64,000 nucleotides of DNA from positions 310,001-374,000 of the forward strand of contig JACKEV010000015.1 of assembly GCA_020632795.1 (NCBI GenBank), written 5' to 3'. The notes beneath the pieces were generated by a model. That model was not told the origin of the DNA. It did no database searches and worked only from the letters and a program-made list of their open reading frames with translations. Positions 1 to 8,201 of the stretch are shown here, piece after piece (position 1 is the stretch's first letter; each line of letters opens with the position of its first letter). The translations under genes were made by a program, and so were the position numbers. The stretch is from Alphaproteobacteria bacterium (GTDB lineage Bacteria > Myxococcota_A > UBA796 > CAJQPC01).

Positions 1-1
1 C

Positions 2-367
2 TCCCACATCGACGACGGCAACGCCTCGGGCATCGCCGACTTCGTGGCCTGCGAGCGCTGGTTCGCCGAGCAGGTCGCCTACGTCATCGGCCGCCTGGAG
101 GCCCTCACCGACCCGGAGACGGGGACCCCTATGCTGGACGACACCCTGGTCCTGTGGGCCAAGGAGCTGGGGGACGGGCGCATGCACACCTGCACCGACG
201 TCCCCTGGGTGCTGGCGGGCAACGCGGGCGGCGCGTTCACCACCGGGCGCTACCACTCCCTCGGCGGGCACCCCCATGACGCCGTGCTCACCTCGATCTG
301 CCAGGCCTTCGGCCTGAACGACACCCGCTTCGGGAACGGCACCGCCGGCCCCCTGGAGGTGCTCTGA
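2..367 (+). CDS. DUF1552 family protein, C-terminal part (cut by window start)
   Basis: The reading frame is open from the first complete codon and encodes the last 121 residues of a larger protein. The sequence resembles the C-terminus of DUF1552 proteins, which are usually 400-450 residues and common in Planctomycetes and Myxococcota. Visible hallmarks are a MLDDTLVLWAKELGDG stretch, an HTCTDVPWVLAGN segment and a late RFGNGTAGP motif. In these lineages DUF1552 genes typically sit beside DUF1592/DUF1588 genes, and here the next gene starts inside the stop codon (TGATG), so they are translationally coupled. The biochemical function of DUF1552 is not established; an extracytoplasmic role is likely. 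The start and signal peptide lie outside the window. Confidence 0.8.
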   Translation, partial: SHIDDGNASGIADFVACERWFAEQVAYVIGRLEALTDPETGTPMLDDTLVLWAKELGDGRMHTCTDVPWVLAGNAGGAFTTGRYHSLGGHPHDAVLTSICQAFGLNDTRFGNGTAGPLEVL

Positions 368-2526
368 TGATCGCGCTCCTGCTGCTGGGCTGCGGCGGCG
401 ATTTGCTGCACCGCAACAATCCCTCCGAGACCGACACCTCCGACTCCCCCGCCGAGCTGGCCTGCCCCGAGGACGAGGCCCTCTTCCAGGCCCACGTCTG
501 GCAGCCCGCCCTGGGCGACCAGTGCGTGCTCTGCCACGTCGAGGGCGCGGTCGCGGGCAACACCCGCATGGTGCTCGACCCCAACGACATGCTGAGCAGC
601 CTGCGGGCGGCGGCGTCGGTGGGCGAGGACCTGGTGCTCAAGCCCACCGGCCAGCACCCTGACGGCCACGGCGGCGGGGACGTCATCAGCCCCGACTCCG
701 CCGCCGCCCAGGCCCTGGCCTTCTGGGTGGCCTGGGGCCAGGGCACCTGCGAGGAGCCCGAGGACGTCTCCGACGTCTGCGACGACCTGCCCGGCGACCG
801 CCTGCTGCGCCGCCTCACCCACGCGGAGTACGACCGCACCGTCGAGGACCTGCTCGGCGTCGAGAGCGGCTACGGCGACGGCTTCGCCTCCGACGAGGTG
901 GTCGAGGGCTTCCGGAACGACGCCGCCGCGCTGACGGTGTCCTCGCTGCTGGCCGACCAGTACCGCCTCGCGGCCGAGGCCCTGGCCTGGCAGGTCGACC
1001 TCGACCCGCTCGTCCCCTGCGACCCCTACGCGATGGGCCGGGCCAACTGCGCCCAGGTGGTCATCGAGGACTTCGGTCTGCGCGCCTTCCGCCGCCCCCT
1101 CTCCCAGCAGGACCTCGACCGCTACCAGGCCCTGTGGACCGAGGTCGCCCGCGAGGACGGCTTCGACGAGGGCCTGCGCTGGGTCATCGCGGCGATGCTG
1201 CAGTCGCCGTCCTTCCTGTACCGCTCCGAGCTGGGCGAGAAGCAGGCCGACGGCACCTTCGCGCTGACCGACTGGGAGCTGGCCACCGCGCTGTCCTACC
1301 AGTTCTGGGGCACCACCCCCGACGCCGAGCTGCTGGCCCTGGCCGAGGCCGGGACCCTCAACACCCCCGAGCAGCTGGACGAGCAGGCCATCCGCCTGGC
1401 CAGCGACGACCGGGCCCTGGCCACCGCCGCCGACCTCGTGGACACCTGGCTCCAGCTCGATCGCCTGCAGACGGTGTCTCGGGAGGGCCTCTCCACCTCC
1501 CTGCGCGACGCGATGGCCACCGAGACCCGGGCGCTGGTGATGGACGTCGCCGGGGACGGCGGCACCCTGGACGACCTGATGCTGGCCCGCCACACCTTCC
1601 TGGACGCCGAGCTGGCCGAGCACTACGGCCTGACGGGCGAGGGCGAGGTCGAGCTGGACGGCGTGCGCTACGGCGGCCTGCTCACCCAGGGCAGCGTGCT
1701 CACCGCCCACGCCCTGCCCACCGGCTCCAGCCCGGTGCACCGCGGCGTGCTCGTGCGGGAGCGCCTGCTGTGCGAGGACCTGCCCGCGCCGCCGGCCAAC
1801 CTGGACACCTCCCCCCCGGAGGTCAACCCGGACCTGAGCACCCGCGAGCGCTACGCCCAGCACACCTCCGACGACCAGTGCGCCTCCTGTCACAACCGCA
1901 TCGACCCCCTGGGCTTCGGCTTCGAGGCGTTCGACGGCCTGGGCCGCTGGCGCGCCGAGGACGCCGGGGCCCCGGTGGACGCCACCGGCGAGCTGGACGG
2001 CGCGGACTTCGACGGCGTGTTCGAGCTGTCGGAGCTGCTGCTGGACGACCCCCGCTTCCGGAGCTGCTACGTGCGCACCTGGCGCCGCTGGGCCACCGGG
2101 ACCGAGGCCTGCGCCGAGGATCCGGGCTCCGTGGGCCTCATGGACCCCCTGCTGGAGCTGGTCGACCGCGCCCACTTCACCCAGCGGGTCGGCGACTCCT
2201 CCGAGCTGGACACGCTGGCCGCCGGGGCCCGCCCTGTCCTGCAGGAGCTGCCCGAGGACGAGGGCGGCTGGGGCGACATCGAGTTCGAGCTGAACGAGGT
2301 CTCCCGCTGGAACACCGGCTACTGCGCCGACGCCGTGGTCTCCAACTTCGGCCAGGAGGCCGTGGTCTGGGAGGTCGAGACCACCATCGAGGGCACGATC
2401 GTCAACATCTGGAACGCCCAGAACTTTGACAACGGCGACGGCACCACCCGCTTCATCGGGGTGTCGTACAACGCGACGGTGGACCCGGGGAGCTACGTGA
2501 CGTTCGGGTTCTGCGCGGCGCTCTGA
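367..2526 (+). CDS. DUF1592/DUF1588/DUF1585 cytochrome-like lipoprotein with C-terminal CBM2-like domain
   Basis: A 719-residue exported protein. The N-terminus has a very short lipoprotein signal with Cys at residue 9. A CxxCH heme motif occurs at residues 53-57 (CVLCH) and another at 505-509 (CASCH, followed by NRIDPLGFGFE, typical of DUF1588). Between them lie a DUF1587-like segment (RRLTHAEYDRTVEDLLG) and a DUF1592-like segment (LTDWELATALSYQFWGTTPD). This order is characteristic of the planctomycete-type cytochrome family encoded next to DUF1552. The last 90 residues are not usual for the family: they contain WNTGYCADAVVSNFG, a WNAQNF motif and a final VTFGFCA, resembling a type-2 carbohydrate-binding module. 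That suggests attachment to a polysaccharide. Substrate and redox partner are unknown. Confidence 0.85.
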   Translation: MIALLLLGCGGDLLHRNNPSETDTSDSPAELACPEDEALFQAHVWQPALGDQCVLCHVEGAVAGNTRMVLDPNDMLSSLRAAASVGEDLVLKPTGQHPDGHGGGDVISPDSAAAQALAFWVAWGQGTCEEPEDVSDVCDDLPGDRLLRRLTHAEYDRTVEDLLGVESGYGDGFASDEVVEGFRNDAAALTVSSLLADQYRLAAEALAWQVDLDPLVPCDPYAMGRANCAQVVIEDFGLRAFRRPLSQQDLDRYQALWTEVAREDGFDEGLRWVIAAMLQSPSFLYRSELGEKQADGTFALTDWELATALSYQFWGTTPDAELLALAEAGTLNTPEQLDEQAIRLASDDRALATAADLVDTWLQLDRLQTVSREGLSTSLRDAMATETRALVMDVAGDGGTLDDLMLARHTFLDAELAEHYGLTGEGEVELDGVRYGGLLTQGSVLTAHALPTGSSPVHRGVLVRERLLCEDLPAPPANLDTSPPEVNPDLSTRERYAQHTSDDQCASCHNRIDPLGFGFEAFDGLGRWRAEDAGAPVDATGELDGADFDGVFELSELLLDDPRFRSCYVRTWRRWATGTEACAEDPGSVGLMDPLLELVDRAHFTQRVGDSSELDTLAAGARPVLQELPEDEGGWGDIEFELNEVSRWNTGYCADAVVSNFGQEAVVWEVETTIEGTIVNIWNAQNFDNGDGTTRFIGVSYNATVDPGSYVTFGFCAAL

Positions 2527-3138
2527 CTCCTTGTCAAGCCGGCAATGATGAGTCGCCGCGCGCCTCGATCTGCGCCTTGTGGCGGGCAGAAAATGAGGTC
2601 GTCCGTGATGGCTCACGACCAGTCACATCTCGAGGGCCATCCCTCTGGCCAAGGGCCAAGACGCTGCTAACGACTCCGTCCTGCCGACCTTGGGGAGCCC
2701 ATCCAGGGCTCCTGAGATCAGGGAGTTGGGCCATCCTGGGCCCTGGAGTGCCTCGGAGGTGTCGGAGATGATGAATCTGGTCTCGTCCCGTGGCCGGGCA
2801 AAAAGCTCAGTAAAACTTGCAATCGATTAAATTGGGTGTTTGACCAATTTATACTCTTCCCAATATCGACGATCTCAAGTGCCCATTCGATATTTGCGCG
2901 GCCACGCGTCATGAAGGGCCCTGTTGCCACCACCCTCTCCGAGGCACTCCAGGGCCCAGGATGGCCCAACTCCCTGATCTCGGTCGGCCTGGATGGCCGA
3001 CCTTGAACTGCCGAGTTGCCGGCGCGTAAACCGGTACTTGACGTTGCTTCCCCCTTCTCCAGAGATGTGACTGGTCGTGAGCCGTGATGGACGACCCTGA
3101 ACGGCCCTACGTCAACCGATCCCCGCCGGCCTGACAGC
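2527..3138. other. Gene-free interval holding an inverted-repeat element
   Basis: About 610 bases lie between the DUF1592 gene and a convergent glycosyltransferase gene. No open frame here looks like a protein. Nearly the whole interval is occupied by the inverted-repeat element at 2597-3096. Its centre (about 2810-2900) is far more AT-rich than anything nearby and contains a small hairpin: AAATTGG and CCAATTT separated by eight bases. Confidence 0.8.
2597..3096. repeat. MITE-like element with long inverted-repeat arms
   Basis: Two blocks on each side are inverted copies of one another. The outer blocks (2597-2631 and 3062-3096) match over 35 bp except for a central five bases, which are themselves inverted (GTGAT versus ATCAC). 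The inner blocks (2714-2758 and 2937-2981) match perfectly over 45 bp. The spacing between outer and inner block is almost equal on the two sides (82 and 80 bp), but those spacers have diverged. The unique centre is AT-rich and encodes nothing recognisable. This fits a non-autonomous transposable element or a recombination substrate. No target-site duplication is obvious and no transposase is present. Confidence 0.7.
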
Positions 3139-4842
3139 CTATCGCCCCAGCTCCGCCAGCCCGCTGCGCGTCACCCGGTACACCCGCAGGCTGCGCTCCT
3201 CCCCCTCGGTCTCCGCGATCAGGGGGAAGCGCTCCTGGATCGCCTGATCCATCGCCTCGTTGGGCCGGTCGGCGAAGCCGTGGGCCAGGCGCGCTTCGAC
3301 GACGTAGGGGATGTCCCCGCGCCCCAGGCACTGCTCCTGGAGCTGCTTCGCGCAGAGGCGCACCACGTCCCCCTCCGTCGGGCAGGGCCGCGCAGGGCAG
3401 CGCCGACGGCCGGTGTAGAAGGGCAGGTTCTGGGAGGTCGTGGCGATGGCCTGCTCCCCCTCGCCCACCGGCATCGCCTCGGCGATGGCCAGGCCGATCT
3501 CCCGGTCCTGCACCCCCTCCTCCACCGGGGGGATGCCCGGCCAGCGGGCCCGCATCTCGTCCTGGACCGCCAGCGCCAGCCCCAGCGCCGCGACGACCGC
3601 CAGCGCCCCCCCGGGCCACCGCCCCCAGGCCCGGCGCAGCAGCGCGTCCAGCCCCGCGCAGGCGCTCGCCACGCCCCGCGCCAGCGCGATGAACAGCAGC
3701 GGCAGCCCGTACAGGGTGTAGCGGTCGGGGGCCCGCGCGGCCTCCATCAACACCAGCGGCCCCATCAGGACCACCAGCCACAGAGTGCCCTGGGGGTCCC
3801 AGACCTGGCGCAGGTGTCCCCAGGCCCGGCGCCACCGGGGCGCCTCCGGTGACGGGGCCTCCCCGAGCCGGCCCAGGCCCGGCCCGAAGAACCCCAGCCA
3901 GAAGCCGACGACCAGCAGCGCCCACGGCAGGGTGCCGAGGGTAGACAGCCCCCGGGCCAGCGCCAGCGCCGTCGCGCCCCCCAGGCGCTGGGTCACGAAG
4001 GCCACCGCCGCGTCCAGGGTGGTCCCGCTCACCCGGGCCGCGCTGGTGGAGCCCGCGACGCCCTCGGCGTACACCGCGCTGATCGTGCCGAGGCCCACCT
4101 GGGGGTAGGGGTGCATCAGGACCCGCCAGCTCGCGTAGCTCAAGGCCAGCAGCGCGGCCGGGGCCGCGAGCCGCGCCCACCACCGCCGCCGCCCCACCGC
4201 CACCAGGAGCGCCACCGGGATCGGAAACAGGAGCCCGAGGTAGTGGGTCGCCGCGCACACCCCGCCCAGCAGCCCCGCGGGGATCACCATCCACCACGGC
4301 CCCCGCGCCGCCGCGATCGAGGTCGCGAAGAAGGCGTACAACGCCAGGTGCAGGGTGGGATCCACCCCGTAGTGGATCTTGGTGTTGATGAGGGTGGGCG
4401 CCAGGGCCACCAGCAGCGCCGCCCCCAGGCCCACCCCGCGCCCGCCGAGCGCCCGACCCAGGAAGTAGACCACCCCGGCGGTCAGCGCCGAGGCCAGGTG
4501 GTTCACCATGTGCCCGGCGAAGGCGATGTCGTCGAAGATCCGGGTCATCCAACCCGTCAGGTAGCTGTAGACCGGCAGCCGGTGGACGTCCAGCGGCGCC
4601 CCGTCCAGCCACGCCCGGGTGTTGGACGCCCAGTTCCCGGCGTCCGGCCCGATGAGGAGCAGGTCGGTCAGCGAGCCGTACCGCCACCACCCGATGGGGA
4701 TGTCGTCGACCCCGGCGGTGGAGATCGACGGCGCCCCCCGCCACTGCGCCCACCACCGGATCACGCCCACCGCGTAGAGCGCCGCGAGGTCGACGGCCAC
4801 GCCGACCCCTCGACGCAGCCAACGCAGGGCCCGCTCGTTCAT
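3139..4842 (-). CDS. Polytopic membrane glycosyltransferase (GT-C/PMT-like)
   Basis: A 567-residue integral membrane protein with about ten to twelve hydrophobic segments. Near the N-terminus, after the first membrane segment, it has a periplasmic stretch with LLLIGPDAGNWASNTRAWLD, where the acidic residues resemble the catalytic loop of GT-C enzymes (ArnT, PMT, family GT39/83) that use lipid-linked sugars. The C-terminal 130 residues are soluble, as is usual for this fold. The ATG overlaps the stop of the upstream glycosyltransferase gene by four bases, so the two form a coupled pair, probably for cell-surface glycan or protein glycosylation. Sequence alone does not identify donor or acceptor. 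A polysaccharide export role is possible but less likely. Confidence 0.7.
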   Translation of the reverse strand: MNERALRWLRRGVGVAVDLAALYAVGVIRWWAQWRGAPSISTAGVDDIPIGWWRYGSLTDLLLIGPDAGNWASNTRAWLDGAPLDVHRLPVYSYLTGWMTRIFDDIAFAGHMVNHLASALTAGVVYFLGRALGGRGVGLGAALLVALAPTLINTKIHYGVDPTLHLALYAFFATSIAAARGPWWMVIPAGLLGGVCAATHYLGLLFPIPVALLVAVGRRRWWARLAAPAALLALSYASWRVLMHPYPQVGLGTISAVYAEGVAGSTSAARVSGTTLDAAVAFVTQRLGGATALALARGLSTLGTLPWALLVVGFWLGFFGPGLGRLGEAPSPEAPRWRRAWGHLRQVWDPQGTLWLVVLMGPLVLMEAARAPDRYTLYGLPLLFIALARGVASACAGLDALLRRAWGRWPGGALAVVAALGLALAVQDEMRARWPGIPPVEEGVQDREIGLAIAEAMPVGEGEQAIATTSQNLPFYTGRRRCPARPCPTEGDVVRLCAKQLQEQCLGRGDIPYVVEARLAHGFADRPNEAMDQAIQERFPLIAETEGEERSLRVYRVTRSGLAELGR

Positions 4843-6683
4843 GGCGCCCTCAGCCTCCAGACCCCGTAGCGGCCGGACTCGAAGACCAGCACACCCTCGG
4901 CCAGCAGGAGGTCCTGGAGCTGCTGCTCTGGGGCGGAGAACTGCTCCTGGAACGTGGCCTCGTCCAGGAAGGGGTAGGACTTGCGGATGAAGCCCACCCG
5001 CCCGGCCAGGACGTGGGTCACGCCCAGCTCGCGCAGCAGGCGCAGGCTGTCCGCCCCGTGGGAGAACAGCAGGTGCCGGGCGGGGACGTGGTCCTCCACC
5101 GAGCCGAGCACATAGGGCTTCTCAAGGTAATACCCAGGCCATGCGAAGAGCAGCGCGACGCGGGCGTCCGCCGGGGCGTACCGGTTGACCCAGTCCACCG
5201 CCGCCCAGCCCGGCACCCGCTCCGCCAGCAGCGCCTCCCGGGGCTGTAGCCCCATCGCCACGGGGGCGTCCCCCGCGACCAGGCGCAGCCAGGGGCCCAG
5301 GTTGGACGGCAGCCCGGCCAGCCACCCCGCCAGCACCACCGCGCGCCCCCAGCGCGGGAGCGCGGCGTAGCCCGCCCCGACCATCAGCGCGAGCACCGGG
5401 GCCGCCGGCAGCAGGTAGCGCAGCCAGTGAGGCCCCGCCGCCCAGCCCACGAAGGCCACCAGCCCCACCCCGGCGACGGGCCGCACCAGGCTGTCGTTCC
5501 GCAGCCAGGCCCACACCAGCCCGGGCAGACACAGGAGCCCCGCCGGGCTGATCCGCCCCAGGAAGGTGTAGGAGGTCGTCTCCGCGTAGACGGTCATGTT
5601 CCAGGGCAGGAGCAGCAGATCCCCGAGATCCCGCCCCAGCCCGTAGCGCTCGACGTAGGCGAAGACGAAGCGGTCCGACGCCGGCCAGCCCGCGTAGGGG
5701 AACAGGGGATGCAGCCCCGTGGCCGCGTTGCGCAGCCACCACGGCGCCACCCAGGCCAGGGCCGTCACCGTCAGCAGGGCCATCTCGGGCACCGCCCGCA
5801 GCCCCCGCCGCGCCCACCACAGCAGGTAGATCCCCACGATCAGCGGGGCGGCGGTGTACTTGGCGGCCAGCGCCATGCCCGCGAAGCAGGCCATGCGCCA
5901 ACGGCGGTCCTCCAGGGCGGCCTCCAGGGCCAGCAGGCCCCAAAGCGCGGTGGGGAGGTTGTTGTAGGCCAGCCCCAGCTCCCGCGTGAAGGTGTAGCTG
6001 CCCACCAGCGCCAGCGCGGCCAGCGCCCCCGCCGGCGCCCCCAGCAGCCGCCGCCCCAGGCTGGCCGTCGTCGCCACCAGCAGGCCCGCCCAGCCCAGGT
6101 GCAGCAGCTTGGGCGCGGCCTCCCCGCCCAGCCCCAGCGCGACCGCAAAGAGCAGGTGGATGGGCAGAGGTCGGGACCCGTCCGGGTGGAGGAGCCCCCC
6201 GGGCAGCCCACCGCCGTGCAGCATCAGCCGGGGCAAGGCGAGGTGCTGGTAGATCTCGTCGGTGTCGGTGGGCGGGGCCAGGGCGCTGAGCAGCGCCGGC
6301 AGCGCCACCGCCAGCAGCACACCCAGGGCCAGGGGACCCGGGCGGGGCAGCTCGATCCGAGGCCGCATCAACCAGCCCGAGGCCGCCGCGACCACCACCC
6401 CGGCCAGCATCCAGGGCGACAGCAGGCCCAGGGCCCCCAGCGGCAGCAGCGCGAGGCCCAGCACCCCTGCCCCCAGCCCGAACGCCGCCCCCAGCCGGGC
6501 GTGCCGGAGGAGGGCGCCCCCCAGGCCCGTGGCCGCCAGCCCCACCGCCAGCGCCGCCGCGAGGCCCTGCCCCGCCCGCGCCGCAGCCTCGACGGTGGGC
6601 ACCGGCGCGGGATCGTAGGCGAACACCGCGACGGCCAGCGCCAGGGTCAGCGCCGCGAGAATGTGGGAGGAGGGAGCGTGCAC
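4839..6683 (-). CDS. Polytopic membrane glycosyltransferase (ArnT-like GT-C)
   Basis: A 614-residue multi-spanning membrane protein starting with GTG. The first extracytoplasmic loop carries PPTDTDEIYQHLALPRLML, the acidic motif followed by YxHLALPR seen in bacterial GT-C glycosyltransferases related to ArnT and mannosyltransferases. More than ten hydrophobic segments follow, then a soluble C-terminal domain of about 100 residues. It is the first gene of a two-gene operon; its stop overlaps the start of the second membrane glycosyltransferase by four bases. The two proteins are not close copies, so they may act in sequence on the same lipid-linked glycan. Substrate is unknown. Function is inferred from topology and the acidic loop only. 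Confidence 0.68.
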   Translation of the reverse strand: MHAPSSHILAALTLALAVAVFAYDPAPVPTVEAAARAGQGLAAALAVGLAATGLGGALLRHARLGAAFGLGAGVLGLALLPLGALGLLSPWMLAGVVVAAASGWLMRPRIELPRPGPLALGVLLAVALPALLSALAPPTDTDEIYQHLALPRLMLHGGGLPGGLLHPDGSRPLPIHLLFAVALGLGGEAAPKLLHLGWAGLLVATTASLGRRLLGAPAGALAALALVGSYTFTRELGLAYNNLPTALWGLLALEAALEDRRWRMACFAGMALAAKYTAAPLIVGIYLLWWARRGLRAVPEMALLTVTALAWVAPWWLRNAATGLHPLFPYAGWPASDRFVFAYVERYGLGRDLGDLLLLPWNMTVYAETTSYTFLGRISPAGLLCLPGLVWAWLRNDSLVRPVAGVGLVAFVGWAAGPHWLRYLLPAAPVLALMVGAGYAALPRWGRAVVLAGWLAGLPSNLGPWLRLVAGDAPVAMGLQPREALLAERVPGWAAVDWVNRYAPADARVALLFAWPGYYLEKPYVLGSVEDHVPARHLLFSHGADSLRLLRELGVTHVLAGRVGFIRKSYPFLDEATFQEQFSAPEQQLQDLLLAEGVLVFESGRYGVWRLRAP

Positions 6684-6749
6684 GAGGGCCAGTATGCCTT
6701 GTCGACGTCGGGCGCATCGACCCGCCCCCCGGTCGATGCAGGGTGGATG

Positions 6750-8201
6750 TCAGAGCGCGTAAGCGGGCGCCAGCCGGATCGCGTCTCCCCAAGGTGCCAC
6801 GAGGGAGATCGCCCCGCCCTCGATCGGCTCCGGCGGACCCCAGCCTTCGGGCCCATGGCGCGCCACGGTCCACGGGCCCTCGGGGAGCTGCAGCGCGTAG
6901 CGCACGCCCCCGTCGACCCTGGCGCCGCGCAGGGCCTCCGGGGCGGGGACGCGCGGGCCCAGGGCGGTGGCGCGGGGGTCGTCGTCGTCCAGCACCAGGG
7001 CGTCGGCGGCGGCCAGCAGGGTCTGGGCGCCCTCCTGGAAGAGCAGCCAGGGGCCGTAGCGGCTGGGGGAGCGCTGGTGCCCGGGGCGGTCCACCCGCAG
7101 CCCGTCGGAGCAGGCCAGGTCGATGTCGCCGTCGTCCCAAACCTCCCAGCAGGCCACCGGGCCCCACATCGTGAGGCCCCGGCTGGTGTGGGCGTCAGTG
7201 GGGTGGCGGCGGCGCTCCCGGCGCTCCAGATCCTCGATGGTCACGGCATCGTCGTCGATCCATCCCATCCAGCGGTCGCCGCCGCCCGCGACGTGGCGCT
7301 GATCGCCGGGGGCGCGGACCCAGGGCTCGGCCTCCCGAGCGCCCGGGGCGAGCAGCCAGAGGTCCTCACCGGTCAGGGCGCGGTCGCGCAGGTCCACCCA
7401 GGCGACCCACGGCCCCGCCAGCGCGGGGGGGTACCACGGCGCGGGGTCGGCGATGTAGCGCTGGCGGGTGTTCTCCGACAGCGCGAAGACCTCGACCTGC
7501 CCCTCGGTGGAGACCGCCGCGCGCTGGCCGTCGAAGCCCGGGGGCGCCAGGCCGGCGTCAGGCATGTGGTGGACGTCGTGATCCGGCGCAGGCTCGGGCA
7601 GCACCCAGAGGCCGTGGTCCCGGGTGGGCGCATACAGCCGCCCTTCGGCCACCCCGGGGCTCAGGGCAGGCCCGGTGAGCGCGAAGCGGCTGTGGTCCAG
7701 GAGGTGCTCAGCGCGGTCGACCCCGGCCCCCGAGCAGCCCACCGCCCACAGCCCGGCGAGCTTGGGGTAGCGGGGGTCGCCACAGGGCAGCGACACCCCG
7801 CTGAGCGCGCGCACGGTCACCGTCGGGGGGGGCAGCGGGCCCCGGTTGGCAGCAGGCTGCACGTCCAGACGCACCCGGGCAGGGGGCCGGCCGGGCACTG
7901 AGACCTCGATCGACAGCGGGCCCGGGGACCGCGCCACCACCCGGGCTTCAGCGCCGTCGGCCTCGTCGACGCCCGTCCAGCGGGCATCTACAGGCCAGGG
8001 GCCGCTGTAGGACAGCCAGAGCCGGACGCTCTGCCCGACGCCGGGCTGGAGCTCAGACGCCGCCAGCCGCGGGGGGGTCTCGGCGGGCGCGCTGGCCGCG
8101 ACCAGCGCGCCAAACAGAAGGGCGGAGCCGACGGCCCCGCCCCGCTGGTGACGAGGGGTCAAGCTCAGTTGCCCGAGTCGGACTCCTCCACACCGCAGCA
8201 C
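6750..8201 (-). CDS. Exported beta-propeller-like protein of unknown function
   Basis: About 480 residues with a hydrophobic N-terminal segment ending in ALVAASAPAE, consistent with a cleaved signal peptide. The first 120 mature residues look like an Ig-like domain; the remainder has repeated blocks of the type 'LWVLPEP', 'VAWVDLRDR' and 'MGWIDDD', suggesting TolB/YncE-like propeller blades. The start is uncertain. A GTG at 8201 overlaps the end of the upstream PKD lipoprotein gene; a TTG at 8162 lies just after that stop and would give a more usual signal peptide. Neither has a clear ribosome binding site. It is the last gene of a run with two PKD lipoproteins. Function is unknown. Confidence 0.6.
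   Translation of the reverse strand: MLRCGGVRLGQLSLTPRHQRGGAVGSALLFGALVAASAPAETPPRLAASELQPGVGQSVRLWLSYSGPWPVDARWTGVDEADGAEARVVARSPGPLSIEVSVPGRPPARVRLDVQPAANRGPLPPPTVTVRALSGVSLPCGDPRYPKLAGLWAVGCSGAGVDRAEHLLDHSRFALTGPALSPGVAEGRLYAPTRDHGLWVLPEPAPDHDVHHMPDAGLAPPGFDGQRAAVSTEGQVEVFALSENTRQRYIADPAPWYPPALAGPWVAWVDLRDRALTGEDLWLLAPGAREAEPWVRAPGDQRHVAGGGDRWMGWIDDDAVTIEDLERRERRRHPTDAHTSRGLTMWGPVACWEVWDDGDIDLACSDGLRVDRPGHQRSPSRYGPWLLFQEGAQTLLAAADALVLDDDDPRATALGPRVPAPEALRGARVDGGVRYALQLPEGPWTVARHGPEGWGPPEPIEGGAISLVAPWGDAIRLAPAYAL

Noticed and set aside
250..2616. A 788-codon open frame on the minus strand opposite the DUF1592 gene
   Set aside because: It is an antisense shadow caused by high GC and third-position bias; its product is low-complexity (Val/Gly/Gln-rich) and the plus-strand protein has clear domains.
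2534..2969. Small open frames inside the inverted-repeat element
   Set aside because: They are under 90 codons, lack ribosome sites and known motifs, and read through the repeat arms.
5427..7901. An 824-codon plus-strand frame over the glycosyltransferase and propeller genes
   Set aside because: It has shadow composition (Pro/Gln/Arg-rich), spans two real genes on the other strand, and has no domain.
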